Below are positions 10,901-25,305 of a stretch of 64,000 bases of DNA, in pieces; position 1 is the stretch's first letter, and each line of letters begins with the position of its first letter. The position numbers and the translations under genes were made by a program. The notes beneath the pieces were generated by a model. That model ran no database searches. It was not told where the DNA came from and was given only the letters and a program-made list of their open reading frames with translations. The DNA comes from Nemania diffusa. Taxonomy: Eukaryota > Ascomycota > Sordariomycetes > Xylariales > Xylariaceae. The stretch is taken from NCBI GenBank assembly GCA_038501195.1, contig JBBPUQ010000005.1, positions 1,860,001 through 1,924,000 of the forward strand, given 5' to 3'.

Positions 10901-13900
10901 TATTAAAAACCCCTAGTTTTACTTGGTTAGTGTATGTACACGTCCAGCACGATATGTCTCCATAGAACATCAACAACCCCTGGGGGAATCATCAAACTAA
11001 GTGGGGGTAAGTACGGTCTCTAGTTGTCCTCGGCTTTCTCTTACATACCTAGGTACTTCAAGGTTCGTTCACATGCACGCATACCATGTCACATCCCTCC
11101 CCAGCATCTACATACTACGTAGATATTCCCAGCACCGTTGGGTATAGAAAGATAGCTATGCGTATGTACATAGATAATGAACTTTGATTTACGCACCCAG
11201 GATAGTGGCCTAGATAGAGCACGGCTTTTAGTACAAACCAACTTCACGGTTTCGGGTTCTTGTTGGTTACCGAAATCATAAATGATCCCAAGATGTTTGC
11301 AACAGAGGATAATGATCTATCTACTTTTCTCAGTCGTAGACCCATGTTTCACTCGGACACGTCACGTCAGTCATCACAGTAGCAGTAAGTGTTGAAAACG
11401 TCGCTAACATACCCAGTAGCAGCCGAGCAAGGGAGCTTCGTTGGAGTAGCTAGTTCCGAAGCCCATAGCAAGCGCCTAGATGGCTGAGATGTCCCTATGC
11501 GGCGGTTCTTCACGAGTTATCAACAGCCTAGATATCATAGCCATCCCCGAATTAGTGACGGACTATGGGTAATTAGTTGTTACAGATGCTACAGTTGTAT
11601 TAGTACTACTATTCGAACCAGGACACAGCTCGCATAGGTTAGAACCACACGCGATATACTGCACATTTCGGGTCGTATTGCACGAAAGCTACAGTATCAC
11701 CAAGTTAAATTAGTGCCATGCATAAAGACTAGGATAGAATGATCTACCTACTATAGGGAGGTTCTATTCTCACTTGGCTTCACCAATTGCCGAAGTATTC
11801 GCAAGTCCGTCCACTGGATACTATAACTTCGCCTTAGGATCAGAATACTTCACAAGAACGTTCTAGGGCGGGGCAATGTGTCGAAACGCGCCGATCGAAG
11901 CAGATACCCATCGCGCATCACCCGCAGCTCCGCTATAGATCTAATTTCCATCTTTTATCACATGCTACCGAGCGAATGGGGCGGAGATATGGATCTACAA
12001 CTCGTCGGCGTCTTAGCAACGAGCAGCCCCTTCGCTTTCAAAATCTAAGCGCTTCACATGATACGTGGTGCATTGCCTAATCATACTGAGAGACTCAATG
12101 ATAATGGCTGCCAGCGTGAGCTCGTTCAAAGCTGTTGACGACGTAAGTAACTGAGAAATATATGCGCTTAAACGATGTAACATGTTATTGTAAAATCGTT
12201 CAGCGACCAGTTAAGAACATACATCACTGCTTCTCGTTATTGGTATGTTCGTATTCAAAAAGGAATCCGCGATCTCGAAGTTATGAGTCCCAAGTGATGC
12301 CGGCGGAAAGAGAGATAGGCGGGTCGCTAGGACGACAAGTTAATTGAGAGAAACGCTACTAGGGTGAAGAGCTGATAGTAGGAGAAAGATCCCATGAGGT
12401 TACTTTATAAGGTAGTCTACTATAATTTCAAGAGGGACGAGGTGTTGATATATAAATACGTAAGTAAGACTATAGTGACGTATAGTATGTAATTATTGCT
12501 GTGCTTAAGTTGACATTAATGATAATATGGGAGGGCGATAGGTTTATCAACTTACTATTAGACAAGAAGATGAAGTGAATAATTTAGGGCATAGTAAAAT
12601 TAATTTATCCTAATTCACTAAGGTTAGACTACAAGCACCGTGGAATTAGAGTTTAAGGTGAAATTCATATCGTGCTTCTGTTTTGCATCTTCTTAAAGGT
12701 ATAAACACAATATTGGCACACTTATATTACTCGGCACGACGCGCGTGGTTCACTCCTAAGGCCTTAAGGTTCTCAAGAAATAAAGCCTTGAGGAGGAGTA
12801 GAGGTTTAAAGTGTGGTTCATGTGGAATATTAATAAACAATGACTGGCTGGTCGCACGATTAGCATAACTAGATGAAGGTTCATATGTGCGAATCGTACT
12901 AAAGAGAGCTGAACTTATATGCAGCTTTCACCCTATTCAGTAAATCTCTCATCATGAGGTTACAATTGATTGTAAATGCTGGCTAGTCTGAGTCGATAGC
13001 TACGCCGTTGGTACGTCAGTCTCTCTCTATATATTAATTTAAATGTTTGGTACAGACGAGATTCGCATATCCGTGAATGTCATAGCGCACAATATGCTTG
13101 AAAATACCCAACGTAGATACATCGCTGGCCCGATCCTCATGCTTCATAGCTCTCATAAATGTATTGGCTATGTTAATCAACTGAAGAATAAACGCCCTTC
13201 TACATCTATTTAGCGCCTTCGAGAATAGAATACTGGAAATTGTTCTAGAAACTCTCCTTTTCTACTGTAGCTACTCTTTTATGATTTCGGTTTGAAGCCT
13301 ATCACCGGGAAGAATAAGTCTACTGTAGGCATACTCTTGTAATAGTTTAGCCGTACCTAATACTCTAACGTGACCTGTTATTGACTGCTGAGCCCTCATT
13401 ATAATAGCCTCATATGTATGTCTTTTCTGTTATGTAAAACATGAGTTGTAAACATGCGTCTAACGTGTATTAAGCGTGCCTGTGTTTAGTTCTTCAGAGT
13501 ATCTCTCACTCTATTCTATCTCCCCGTCGAATGGAGCCTTCACCGCCTAAAAATAGTTGGCAAATTACATGTCTTAAGAACGTGAAACAAGGTTATACAG
13601 TACGAAGACATTTTGTCTATGTTTAAAAGCAAGACATAGTATAATAAACATGGTAAGTAGAACCGAAGTAGCTAAAATCCGCCTTCTAGAAGACTAGACT
13701 ATTAATATGCCGTATTGTGAATAAAATCCTGCCTAGTTCCAGTTCCTACGAGTATACCGGGGGAGAGGATCCCTAGCGTCTAGCACAAAGTGTATCTCTA
13801 CATGTTCACAAAACAACTATATAGATAAGAGGTACCAACAATAGCTCGGTTCTCCTCTTTCCATCTCTGTGAATACCTTTTCAGTGACAACCAGTATACA

Positions 13901-16900
13901 AGAAGGAAGCTAAGCCTGCCAAGGGAAATGGTCGATGATGCTCTCCAAAGTACCTAACGGGTGCTAAGCGGCGCCGATTATGACATGTCGAAGTAAGTAG
14001 GGTGTTTCTAACTACTAAGTAGTGTACAGAGTATACGAGTACCTTGAGTGGGGGTTCCGGATGTTATGCAAGCCAAGATTCTCCATATCCAGAACCTGTG
14101 TGGAGGAGCAGTCCGTCCACCGGGTCTGTCCCCGTCCCTTGCACCAAGCCGGCATCCGGCTACAATACGAGTTGGCTGACAGCTGCATCGTGGGCTCCAC
14201 GTCATTTTCCTAGGTCAACCCTCCTTTTCAGACACTCGGTCTGGAGAATTTGAGAGGTGGTGTAGCGCTACCTTGTGGTTTGCGAATACCTAGAACTGTA
14301 GCACACTGTCTTGTCGATCCATTTGAAAACCCTGTATTTTGCCATTGATTGATAGTCGTCACAGGATTTCACATGCATATAACAATGCAGTTGGTAACGA
14401 ATCTGGTTTCGCCTCCTCAACATTTGTTAATATTGATTAAACTATTATGTTTACTAATACAAGTTCTGAGGTCTGTAGATACTACAACTGGCCGCGTGGC
14501 ATTTCTAACTTTAGGCCCATAAGCCCCGACTCTGTTGTTATAAACATGACTGATGTTCCAACCCTGAGAGCGATGCCGTTACCCTAAAGGACCTGGTTTT
14601 TATTAAGCTTATAAACACCCAGGAATGAATAAACATTTCATATCTCTACAACATAAGCTCGTGGATCCTTTTGCTTATTATTGTTGAAAATTTTGAGTTA
14701 GAACATATCCCTAAGAAAAGGGAAACTATGTCACGTGTAGAACTAGGCTCGGATTCTCAGTTGATCATCTATTTCGTCTCTCCTATAAACAAAATATAGT
14801 CCGGCTCAAGGTCGGCAATATCGGTACTCTGCCTTTTATTCCAGTCCATTTGAAAAGAACTATATATATGTTTAGGTGCAATAATGGTAGCAAGGGCCCA
14901 TGAACACATTTGGCACTGTGGTGACAATCGTACATTAATTTTGGTAGAAAGAGCAGTCGGTCACGAATCTGTATTATTATGAAGGAGAACTCAACAGAAT
15001 ACATACTTTGACACCACTCTTACTTTCGGTAATTCTCACTCGAGATCCACGCAAACAGATAAACCACGTTTGTGTTATATTTTCATCCTATTATTCCGTT
15101 TGTTGGTTCTACGTGTCTATTATTATTGTTGGAACCACTGACAAGGCCACACATCCTTTGGGTACGATATTAAGTCAAGGGCCGGTATATACGGGTCATG
15201 GGGTCAACACATAATTTGGGCACTTAAATTTGAGCTGACTACACACTATCACACTGACTCAAACAACCTCTGTTGAGCCCACCCCTCTTTTCTGACTACC
15301 GATGAGGCAAAAGATGGGCTTTATATTGGGAGCCTAGATTTTGGTAAGTACATAACGCCCCGCACGCGCGGGCGCCAATCACCTAATATCTCGATTGCCT
15401 AATTAGGAAAAGGTTGAGATCAGTAATAACTCTGTTACGTGTTGTGACTTATATCTATATCCTTAGTATCACAATTATGGTATAGATATGTTTCGAAAAC
15501 TTCCCGTTGCATTGAGTAGACGCACATACTAATGTTCCTATTCGCTGGTCCTATATCAAACATACGTCTAATGCTGCTGCAGGTGGCTAAGATCGTGAGA
15601 AGACATCGTGTAATTGAATATGAAGGGATGGTCTAGCGAATGCTGAAGGAGATGACTAAGGACGCCTTTACTTAGGATCGAAGAACTACACATCTTGAGT
15701 CCCCGGCTCTACTTTGAGGTTAGGCAGTATCCTCCTCATGGCTTACGCATCACTTACCAGTTTAGGGATTTAGAAGTACGACTACTCAGGAATAGAGTGT
15801 TTCGACTATTGAGGAGTTTGAGTAGTAATGAGAGAAAGACACCAGATTTAAATGTCCTATCAGTCCCGAAACCTTGGAAGAGCTTAGATTGGGGTTTCCG
15901 GTATTGATAAGGGTATTCAAATATGTAAGTTATGGAAGAGCTAAACGTCCCGGCAAAAGAATCCGGAAGATTCGTATTTCCCCGAGCAACAAGTGCTAGC
16001 TAAGGGAATTATACTAGACGTGCTCAATTCATCTGGATGGGATCTGCAGGTTCCAGCCTAACGAGGGAGCTGTGGTTATACTTCAGCATAAATTCGGTAT
16101 AAAGCCGCCTAATGGTGAACGGGCAATTCACGCAGATACTTTAGGTCGTAGAATATCGTAACAAATATTTACTGTATTATCACTTAGGATATCATTACAC
16201 CCACCAGGGAGCTTTTAGGTAAGCCCAGGGGGGCTCTGGCGTGTCCAAGTCCATGTCACGGAACAGGGCTACCTACAACACTATACCACAACACCATTAC
16301 CATTACCACCACTGAGAACACCGGCAAAGGGTAGATTTACACTAATTACACTTATTATTCGGAGTTTTTCTTTTCAGCAAGTGAGTAAACTAACATTCAG
16401 TATTTCTATAACTGAAGATGATAATAGCTTATAGACACCGTTAGACTTAGGAACTACCCAACACCCTCTCAAAAATATAAAATCAGCCTATCCTATAAAG
16501 TTCTGTTCTAGATGCGCTTCTCGGGATATGTATAAACTGGCTCGTTATATACAGGGCCGGTACTATCAAAACTCGACTAATATTATAAAACCTTATGATA
16601 GCACTTTCCATAGCACTAAGGAAGTTTTGGTGCATTATTAGCAGACATAGCCGGCTAAGAAATTCAAGATCCTTCTACAACAGCGATCGATGGAATACTT
16701 GTAATTGATCTGATATTACAAAACGCAACAGAGGCTCAATGCACGAATGCACAACCCATCCCTTTTCACTTTCCCTCTTCGGTATAGAACCGCCAGCTAT
16801 TCCCACTAACTCTTTAGAATGGCATATCAGCAACAGTCCTAAAAACAAACCATTCTAGTAGATCAATTCATCAATTAACATAGAGATTGTGGTCATCTTT

Positions 16901-19900
16901 ATAATCTTCCAAGGCAGGCGCTCCAAAAGGTTGAAGTAGTATTAAAGCAAAGCTTACCAAGACCATATTAAATACTGCACTACAAAGACTGTCTGAGGTT
17001 CAAAATACATTACTACTAGTTTCTTACATTTCAGGGTTTGAAGTTATAGGTTTTTAACAAATCATATATATTTCCCATAAGAAATTAATACTAAAAGGAT
17101 CAAAAAGCCGCTATGCACGCCATTTACCCCCGACGTATTAATTACGTCAACCAACTGGTTCTAACATTCTAGGGGGCTTAACGAATATATCAATAACTCC
17201 TCTGATGTCTTTAACATTACATCTCATAGACAGCTTTTTTAGAGTATTATCAACATGGAGTTGCGCTTATCTCAACAAGAAATAAAATCTATAGCTAGCG
17301 AGTGTCGGCGAGACGCCGATGGGAATCAGACTTACATATACTTCCCAAATGCAATCACTGGTCTAAAGTTCCCATGAGAAACTGGGCTCTCAGCTCCCAC
17401 AGAACGATATCCATCAATATGAAAATACTTAGCTTTCTTAAATCTCGTACGAAGCCAGTATTTTCCTGGTGCAATGTGTTAGTGCGGCGATCGATGTAGT
17501 ATGACAGGACTACACCATCTCTGTACAGTAGGCACGCAACTAGACATCTCCGGAAGATTCTCCTCTACGCGTTTCATGCGCCGCATCGAGGGCATCCGCT
17601 TGGAAGAAGCTCGTAGCGCGGCCAATGCATCTCAAGCAACTTACGCCTACCTACCTCAACCCCAAGCGTTATGTTTCAGAATGCGGTCTACGGCCTGATC
17701 TCAATGTAACGTGGGGTAACGTGGCAGATTGGCCGCAAATCTGAGACATGCACCTGTCAAACGCGATAATGCATTATAGAACATATCATGCTCGGCCGCT
17801 GCAGCCCGGCGTCGACACCATCCTGCAAGATCCTGTGGGCTCATCTCGGACGCCAAGACGCGGGTTGGCCTTTAGCGAGTTGGCAAAACTCAGCCTTACC
17901 CAGGCGGCGCGCTGTCGGGAGGCTTGTCCGTGCCCTCCCCCAAGGTTGCAGAAGATGAGCAGCGGAGAGGCTGTTATGTATGTAAGTTGCGTTTCGCGCC
18001 CTAGGACCAAGAGGACGACAATCCTGGCCCTGATAGGAACCTCGGGTAACGGATTACCTGCCAGCAACGCTAACGAGATAAACCCCCCCTGGCCTAGTGT
18101 AAGCGGTCACCGGTGCCTATTCAGGAACCCGGCGAAAAGTTATCCCCCCTCATCCCATCCCCCATCCCCATCCCATCGCCGCCGTCTGCGAAGCAAACAT
18201 GCACTTGTTCACAGCACGCTAATGCGGTCGATGTGCATGTGGGCACGTTTCTATGCCGGTCCGATCATGCAAAGTTCCGCGGGTGCCAGTTCATGACTCG
18301 CACTCCTTAGTGCGGGAGAGATGAATTAGATCAGATAGCGGGCAGCGTTTGCGCCATAGCCTTTGCATTTGCTTTTTTTGGCTTTCGACGCAAGGAACCG
18401 TTTGAGAAACGTCACGTCCCGGTTTGGGGACAGGTGACAGATATCAGGAACTCTTCGGGACGCTGCGCAATCTGAGAAAAACAATCTGAATTCCGATCTG
18501 CACAGTGTTCGGCCACCCTGTGCATGCTACCTATACGCGGTGTTTTTGTGTGTGTTGGAAGCAGGGATTCCTAAACCAACCACTGGAGGAGGAGAGCTCT
18601 GATATACCTAGGAATAGGATGGGATGCTGGGATCGTGCTGGGAGCCCGCGTGTGCCCCCCGTCAGCCCGGTTGGAAGTCTCGGGAAGAAATCCGTGAAAC
18701 AACATGACTGTAGACCGTTAACTGCAAGAGAGACATGTCCTTGGCTCTTGGCCTTGACCGAGGCCGAAAGTAGTGATCGTGTTGGGGCGGATGGAATCTT
18801 CGTCGTGCATACCGCTTCGTGGACAGATACGGAAACGGCCAAGTGCAGATAGCGTGCTGTCGGATCATAATGCGAGACTTACTTACGAGCATTAGTGGCA
18901 GAGAGGGTCGTTGTGACGAGTTATCTCGCAGATCTAGCCTGTTATAACCTTCGATTCGACGGCCGTAGGGAGATCTGATAAAATGGCGGGAATTCGAATT
19001 TCGCGTAATTGAGGATTCTCATCCCTGGCAGCGTTGAAGAAGCTGCTGACAATGCATTCCTTCTGCGAGTTGAAGGGACCTCGACGGAACGGGCCGGCCA
19101 AGTTAGGAAGGAGAGCTGAAGTCGCATAACTTTTTTTTTTCCTTCTCTCTCTCTTCCCCCTCTTCGCGGGTTTTAGACTAGGCGATGTAGATCAACTTCC
19201 CTACCGCTGCGTGGAGGTCGCATAACCAACTCCTTCTAGAACCCAGACGTTTTCCCCTTGGGTCGGTCTCGGGCCATTTCGGGCCATTTCGGGCTAAGGC
19301 GGTGAGGAGCCAAGTCCATGGCGCAAAGTCTTGTCTCTTGAGAACAGACCCCGGGCAGTCCGTATAATGCTGTGCACATATTAGCTCAACTCCACGTGCC
19401 CGCGTCGCAATGCTGGTTCGATGTCACGGCAATTTTTTGCGTTAGCCCTCTGGAGGCCCGGGCTCACCGACGTGGGTCTGCTGGCATTCGAACGGCGGCG
19501 AGTTGGCGATGTCTGTATGTATATTGGTGCAGGCCACCGATCTGGATGGGGAAACGTAGCGTATAACACCGGTTCGAAGGATCGTGTTACTGGCCTTGTC
19601 TTATTGCGAGACCGACGCGGGAAGCGCAAGTGCTTGGCCGTAAATGCTGGGCTCGTCTATGTAAGTGCATATACTATAGTATCGTAGTATATATGCGATC
19701 GGCAATTGTGTATGTACGCCAACTGATGCGATGAATTACCTACCTGGGTAATATTAGTACGTGGAGTCGTCTGGGAAAGAAATGAGAAAAGAAGGAATGG
19801 GATAGAATAATGTAAGCGGAATCCTCTAGCACTTAATACTACACTGGAATCTGGATGGCATACTACATACTTCTAATGCTTCGTGGATCCCCATGGCCGT

Positions 19901-22900
19901 GGTCCTGGTATTACGACACGCGCCTTGCGGGGTTTTGGGCAAAGGAGCAGGTATCTTGCGTGGAAAGGACCGTGGGCCCGCTGCTCGTGGGGTGCAAAGT
20001 CACGATAGTTGACGGAATCGAGGTCGAATTACTTGGAGTCAAGTCTAGACCTGCCATGTCGTACGGGGCCATCGTGGTCTAGACTACCTACGTCGACAAT
20101 GCTTGATAGGGAGACCAATTACTGCCTCCGTTGTGAAGAACTCGAGAACAAATAGCATTGCGAAATAAATTTAATGACGTAATTAGCTATCTTGAAGAGC
20201 CAAGTGATTATATACTGTTAAATTCTGCTGAGGTTCTAGAGATTATTCTGAGACTATGTGTAAACTCTCTCGTTCTCGTCACGTCGATGCCAAGGTGAAT
20301 AATGGTATATAGGGTGGTGAGGCGAGAATAAGGTTATTAATAGGCTTGGCAAGTCACGTCGGACCCCGCCGTTGAAAGTTGTTTCACGATGTCTTGTTGG
20401 TACATATCCTTAGAGGCTATAGTGAATGCATTATTGGGCAGGGTAGGCGGTACCATCGTAGAGGTTTCGTTTTGGCACATGGTATGTAGAGATACGCGTA
20501 GGCCTTGGGATTAAAAGATCCCGACCTTCCACTTTGGCTTAGGTTGACTTAGGGTTTAAACAAGGGTATAGGGGAGAGGTCCGACTTTATGGTACTTTAA
20601 CTCTTTCCGTCAAACTATTGTGGGGGGTCGTGGGTTGACATTGAACTTGTCCACAGATGAATGTTACAAGTACTGACTGCCCTTGTTGGCTAAAGAAGAA
20701 TATTAACAGGCGCCCCCCCTGAATCTGGGCTGTCAATAATTTTCCTTACAGGGGATGCATTAGGTAGTGTGAAGTTGGATGATCTGATAATACGGATTGG
20801 TTCACGATGTCAAGAGCTTCAGAATTAGGTTAGATTTACCACATCTAGCATACGACATTGGAATCTGACCTACATATTCTGCCCGGGCCGAGCTAGGGTA
20901 CAACTATGTCGGCAGATGACAACGGATAGCAGGTAGTATAGATAAAGTTAACGTTGGTTGCGGTAATATGACAATTCTACAATAGTATAGATATTTTACA
21001 AGAGTGTTCTTAAATAGAGTCGCTGCTGAACTTGTGTAGCCTGGCGAGTTGATCTAATGTTTTTACAACTAGCTATCACTTGCCTATCTAAGATAACGGA
21101 ATATCTCCCATGTTTTACTCGATTTCCGATTGTCTACTTAGGTAGAGACAGGTCGATTAAACGACAGCCTAGTGCTTCCCAGTCGGAGACCGGCGCCGGC
21201 GGCGACATGGGATACTGCATACACGCTACACGAAAAGCGGTTTCGTTTGCGCCGCATGACGCCAACTTAGCTTCATAAGTTCAAGTGGCCCCGTGGACCA
21301 CGTTCCAAGCTCCGGGTCAGCCATTCCGAATTCCGGTGGACACATGGTGAGAAAGAATCGGACATAGTGTACTTATGTAGCGTAGGCAGTGTTGTGGTAT
21401 TAAGTAGGTAAAGTACGTTAGGTTAATGGGGAAAAAAAAACACTCATTTTCATGAGGGGGTTAGTGGAGGAGTTTAGCTTCTTCGGCCCCTATCAGTATA
21501 TAGTATATAGTATCTAGACTATATCTAGAAATCTCTTGGACCTAGCTAGACTAGGTAGGCAGAAGCGGACAGCCACACCACTATTTAGTAACTGCTCCAG
21601 TCTGCTCACCTGCACAGCCATATTACTGAATCACGGCACCAAAAACTAAGTAAAGAAGCGGGATCGTCGAGTCTTGGGGGGAGAGTTAGATGAGATGAGC
21701 TGAGATAAGATCTTATGTAACTCAGGCGACATTCCGCTAGATTACGATGATGTCAATGTCAATTTGTGTGTACCAGTGCACAGAACCCTCCAGGTGGTTA
21801 AGTACCTAATGCAGGATTTATCTAAGGCAAAGTCAAAATGTCGGGGTGGCGCATTACTTGGTGTTCTGTTATAAGGTACATGCTGCGTACATCATGCGAT
21901 CCACTATCGAAGACCCAATCTTCTTGTATGCCTTTGTGAGTCAACAATTCTGGACAGTCAATTACCAAGAGATTCGAGAGGGACTTATGAGGGGCAATAG
22001 AGCTGCCATTACTAGAACGAAGTTGAAATATAAAACCATTGGTGGTTCGAGGCTATATAGGCTTCTTTATACTCTGTACACCAATGGCCCGTATGAAATA
22101 GATAGATGCGCTCGCTATCTACCTAGTCTAGGTAGGTAGCTAGGTAGTTTAGACAACAGTCCTTACTGGCACATATTTTCTCTTTATTCGTCGCAAAGGC
22201 TAATTAACAGATGACTGTTTTACTTTGTTACTGCTATGCTAAAATTAGCTGATCCAAGATGTAAGAAGTGGTTACTAAGTTATAGGCCGGTACGTGAGAG
22301 TTGGATTGCTAGTGTAAGTCAGCTACCTATACTCTCGGTACGCTTCATCATGCCAAGCTTACAGCTGTACTGGTACGCCTCACGCAAGGCAAAATAATGA
22401 TTAGTTACCTAGCAGGATCAATGTTTCAGCTTCCAGTCGCAAGTGATGTACGTATAGCGATAGAGAATAAGTAGATACGTACTGTACGTAGTATAGGACC
22501 AAAGGGAAAGATGGCGATGGAAAACGAAAGAGCTGGCGGAAGCAATTATTAGAGATGTTAGTAATGTCTTACACTGCGATCTTTGGTTCGCCGATTTGTG
22601 ATTACTTACCTACTTAGCTCTACCGCTTTGCGAACTGGGGCTGGCCAAAGTGTGTAGTATCTACATACCGCCAAAGCTCGACCAACTGGGTTCGGCCCTA
22701 AGATGCTTCTGTACTTAGCGCCCAAAAAAACACAGCAAAATTGAAAAATGATCGCCAATGATCGACTCTCCGCGTTGAATTTACCAATCAGAACGTCCCA
22801 AGAATCTGGGGAAATATTTAGGGCCGAACTCAGTTGATCGAGCTTTGGCGGTAGTCCATACAAGTACCATGCATGAGCGAAGAAAGACAAAAAGTGACAG

Positions 22901-24489
22901 CATCACCTATCGGACTTTTCGGTCTTCTGTAATTCTTCGGTTTTCCCCCGGCGGCCCCCTTTTTGAATTCGTTCTCGCCTCACCCCCTTTCCGGTTTCCT
23001 CCCAGTCGGTAGTAACCCGTTGCTTCTTACTTATAACCTGTACCTATTTCGAGGTGGGAAGTTGGGGGCCAGATGTAGAAACAATGGTGGCTTAAGATTG
23101 AAACAAAATAGGTAACATTCACATGCTATTCAATTATAGGAATCTGTAGGGGCCCACGGAGACGACCACCCACCATCATGGCCAACAGGGCGTGTACTGT
23201 TATAGTATCTACTGCGTAGACCTGCAGTAGTAATTATGTGTAGTTGGCGAAGAAGCACTTTAATCCCGTTGAAAAGACGTGCCTCAGTTGAATAACCTAC
23301 CTAGGTAGAGAGATAGATTTTTAGTTCTCACAGACTAGTCGCTTAGTAGTAACGACTGCCGACGTTATATTTTGGACACCTAACCACAGAGCTTTATCTA
23401 CTACGCTCAGGCACCTAAGGTAATTCTCACACTGAACCTCCGGCAGGCAACGCGTTCGTTTGCTACCTAGGTAGTGTGTATGTAGATTGAGCGCCACGAT
23501 AGATACTACCATACCTGCGGGGGGCCTTGAAAGTAATTAGCCGAAAGAGGCAAAAAAAATACGCTTAACTACTAAATAACTATATATGTGTGGGGCTTTT
23601 CGACATTATGGAAGACTCCACTCCACCTACTTTAATACCTTACTTTAGGTAGACAGCTGTCACACAAAAGTCACTTACCCAGCTTCTATGCTCCTAGCAC
23701 GTATGGAGTAATGCTGCCCCAACATATATAGACGGAGAATATAGATTGCAGCCTAGCCTCGCTAGCGACATAAGGCTATGTATCACGTTGTTTTATGCGA
23801 TTGCGGAAATGTAGCAGAAGAGGGATGATTAAGAGACGACCTCATTGACAAGTAAACATAGCTTCTCTAATCAGATTCGAGTAGATTTGACTATAGCTCG
23901 AGATGCAATATATCGAAGAGCTCCGCGGTACTGCCCGTGCGACACCACCATTCTTTTTCCGACCAAGGGAATATTCAATATTCATGCGTGGGCAAGTTTA
24001 ACTATGGACATCGCAATAGAGAAGTTGTGTAGAAGATGACTTTAAGAATTGGAAACTCTTGAATGGCGTAAAATGGCAGCCCCCTCCGAGACTCCAGAAC
24101 ACCGCCGGCTGCCCGACCCATCTCTTCACAAAAATGTGTCTTCTTGGTGTAGGAAATAAACCCAAGTCATCTTGCGCCCTAGGATGCCGCTTTTTTATTT
24201 TTCGTTCGTACGCCGTTCGCCAGATTGGTAAGCTGGGTAAGCTGGGTGTTGATACCCAAAAAGCAAGCAATACAGAGATGAGACGAAATAGAGTGTATGA
24301 ACAGGGCATACTCTTCTTCTTTAATAACATGCAGTTGGTCTCGGAGAGTTATGCACCACCGAAGCCCTTGCAGTCGGTCGCCGGTTTCGACGGGGTACAC
24401 ATGAATCAAATGTAAATGGATTTGCTGTCGTGGTATCATTTCGGTTGGCGCGCGAGCTCACAATGTCATCGCCTAGTCGTGCTAGGGTC
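10901..24489. other. Long gene-poor block, AT-rich with a GC-richer island
   Basis: I find no gene I can support over this span. From about 12.1 to 17.4 kb the sequence is clearly AT-rich with frequent stops in all frames, as in ancient or mutated repeats. From about 17.5 to 19.7 kb it is GC-richer. The open frames in that island (for example 17748-18296 plus) have no recognisable protein family and are contradicted by overlapping frames on the other strand. A 10-bp unit GGGCCATTTC is tandemly repeated near 19270-19290, and a CT-rich tract lies at about 19130-19160. The right end is presumably the 3' flank of Ras2. Confidence 0.5.
22119..22135. repeat. Short hairpin palindrome of the CTACCTAG/CTAGGTAG type
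   Basis: Eight-base perfect arms are separated by one base. This is one clear example of a palindrome family scattered across the noncoding DNA of the window; another is the 12-bp palindrome at 23297-23308. Confidence 0.8.
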
Positions 24490-25305
24490 TTATAAAATGA
24501 CGCATTTGCCTTTGCCCCCTTGGCCCGTCTGGGGTCTCCTATATCGCTTGTCTTCACGCTGTGACGGAAATGTTTCCCCGTTGGGAGGGCGAGTGCGTTG
24601 CGCCTGGGGTCGTGATGCAGCCTCTCGTTGCCTACGCAATATTCTAACGACGTCATAAAATGCCTTCTCGACGTTGATGCAGTTCTTTGCCGATGCTTCC
24701 ACAAATTCGCAGCCCAGTTCCCTCGCCAAGGCATGGCCCTCTTGCGTGGACACTTCTCTTTCTGTTACGCGATCGCTCTTGTTGCCAACAAGCATGATGG
24801 GTACGGAGCTCGCAGGGACGGCAGCAGCTATTGGTGAACCGGCGTATGTCGGTGATGACTGGCATGATTCTTTTACCCGTTGGATCTGGTGATGGAATCG
24901 CTTGATTCTAGTAAACGACGACCTGGAGGAGATGCTGTAGACCAGGACAAATCCTTCGCCATCGCGAATCCACTGGTCTCTCAATGCTGTGTATTCTTCC
25001 TGGCCAGCTGTGTCCAATACTTCCAGCATGCATGCTGAACCGTCTATCACGACCTGTTTACGGTAGGAATCCTCAATCGTCGGGTCATACTGGTATCAGA
25101 TGTCAGCGCCTTGCTACCATGTCGCCTAGGAGATGGGGTTCGTAGTGATAAAGCCTCGGCAGCGGTTGCCAGTGCCATCTAGCGGGAAATATAGACGTAC
25201 AGTTTCGACGAAGTGTTGTAAACATAATTGAATTGTCAGGGCGGTCTTGCCCACACCACCGTCGCCAAGCACCACCAGCCTATATAGCACCATTCGCGGC
25301 GTCAT
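24490..25305 (-). CDS. ras2: Ras2-type small GTPase
   Basis: This is a membrane-anchored GTP switch of the fungal Ras2/RasB group, which controls hyphal growth, morphology and stress signalling. Exons on the complement are 25201-25305 and 24490-25089. The 111-nt intron runs from GTACGT to CAG, and the product is 234 aa. The start is ATG at 25305; a second in-frame ATG four codons later matches where many homologues begin. Visible motifs are the P-loop [10 protein letters not shown] (about 14-23), the effector region YDPTIEDSY (about 36-44), DTAGQEEY with the switch II Gln, NKSD and the EASAK G5 motif. The protein ends in a basic tail and the CaaX box CVIL; the final Leu predicts geranylgeranylation. 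The internal loop after the switch regions carries the insertion usual for fungal Ras2. The 5' leader contains a run of TTG triplets. Confidence 0.93.

Noticed and set aside
17748..18296. 182-codon plus-strand frame in the GC-richer island
   Set aside because: There is no recognisable family, the composition is erratic, and a competing minus-strand frame covers the same bases.
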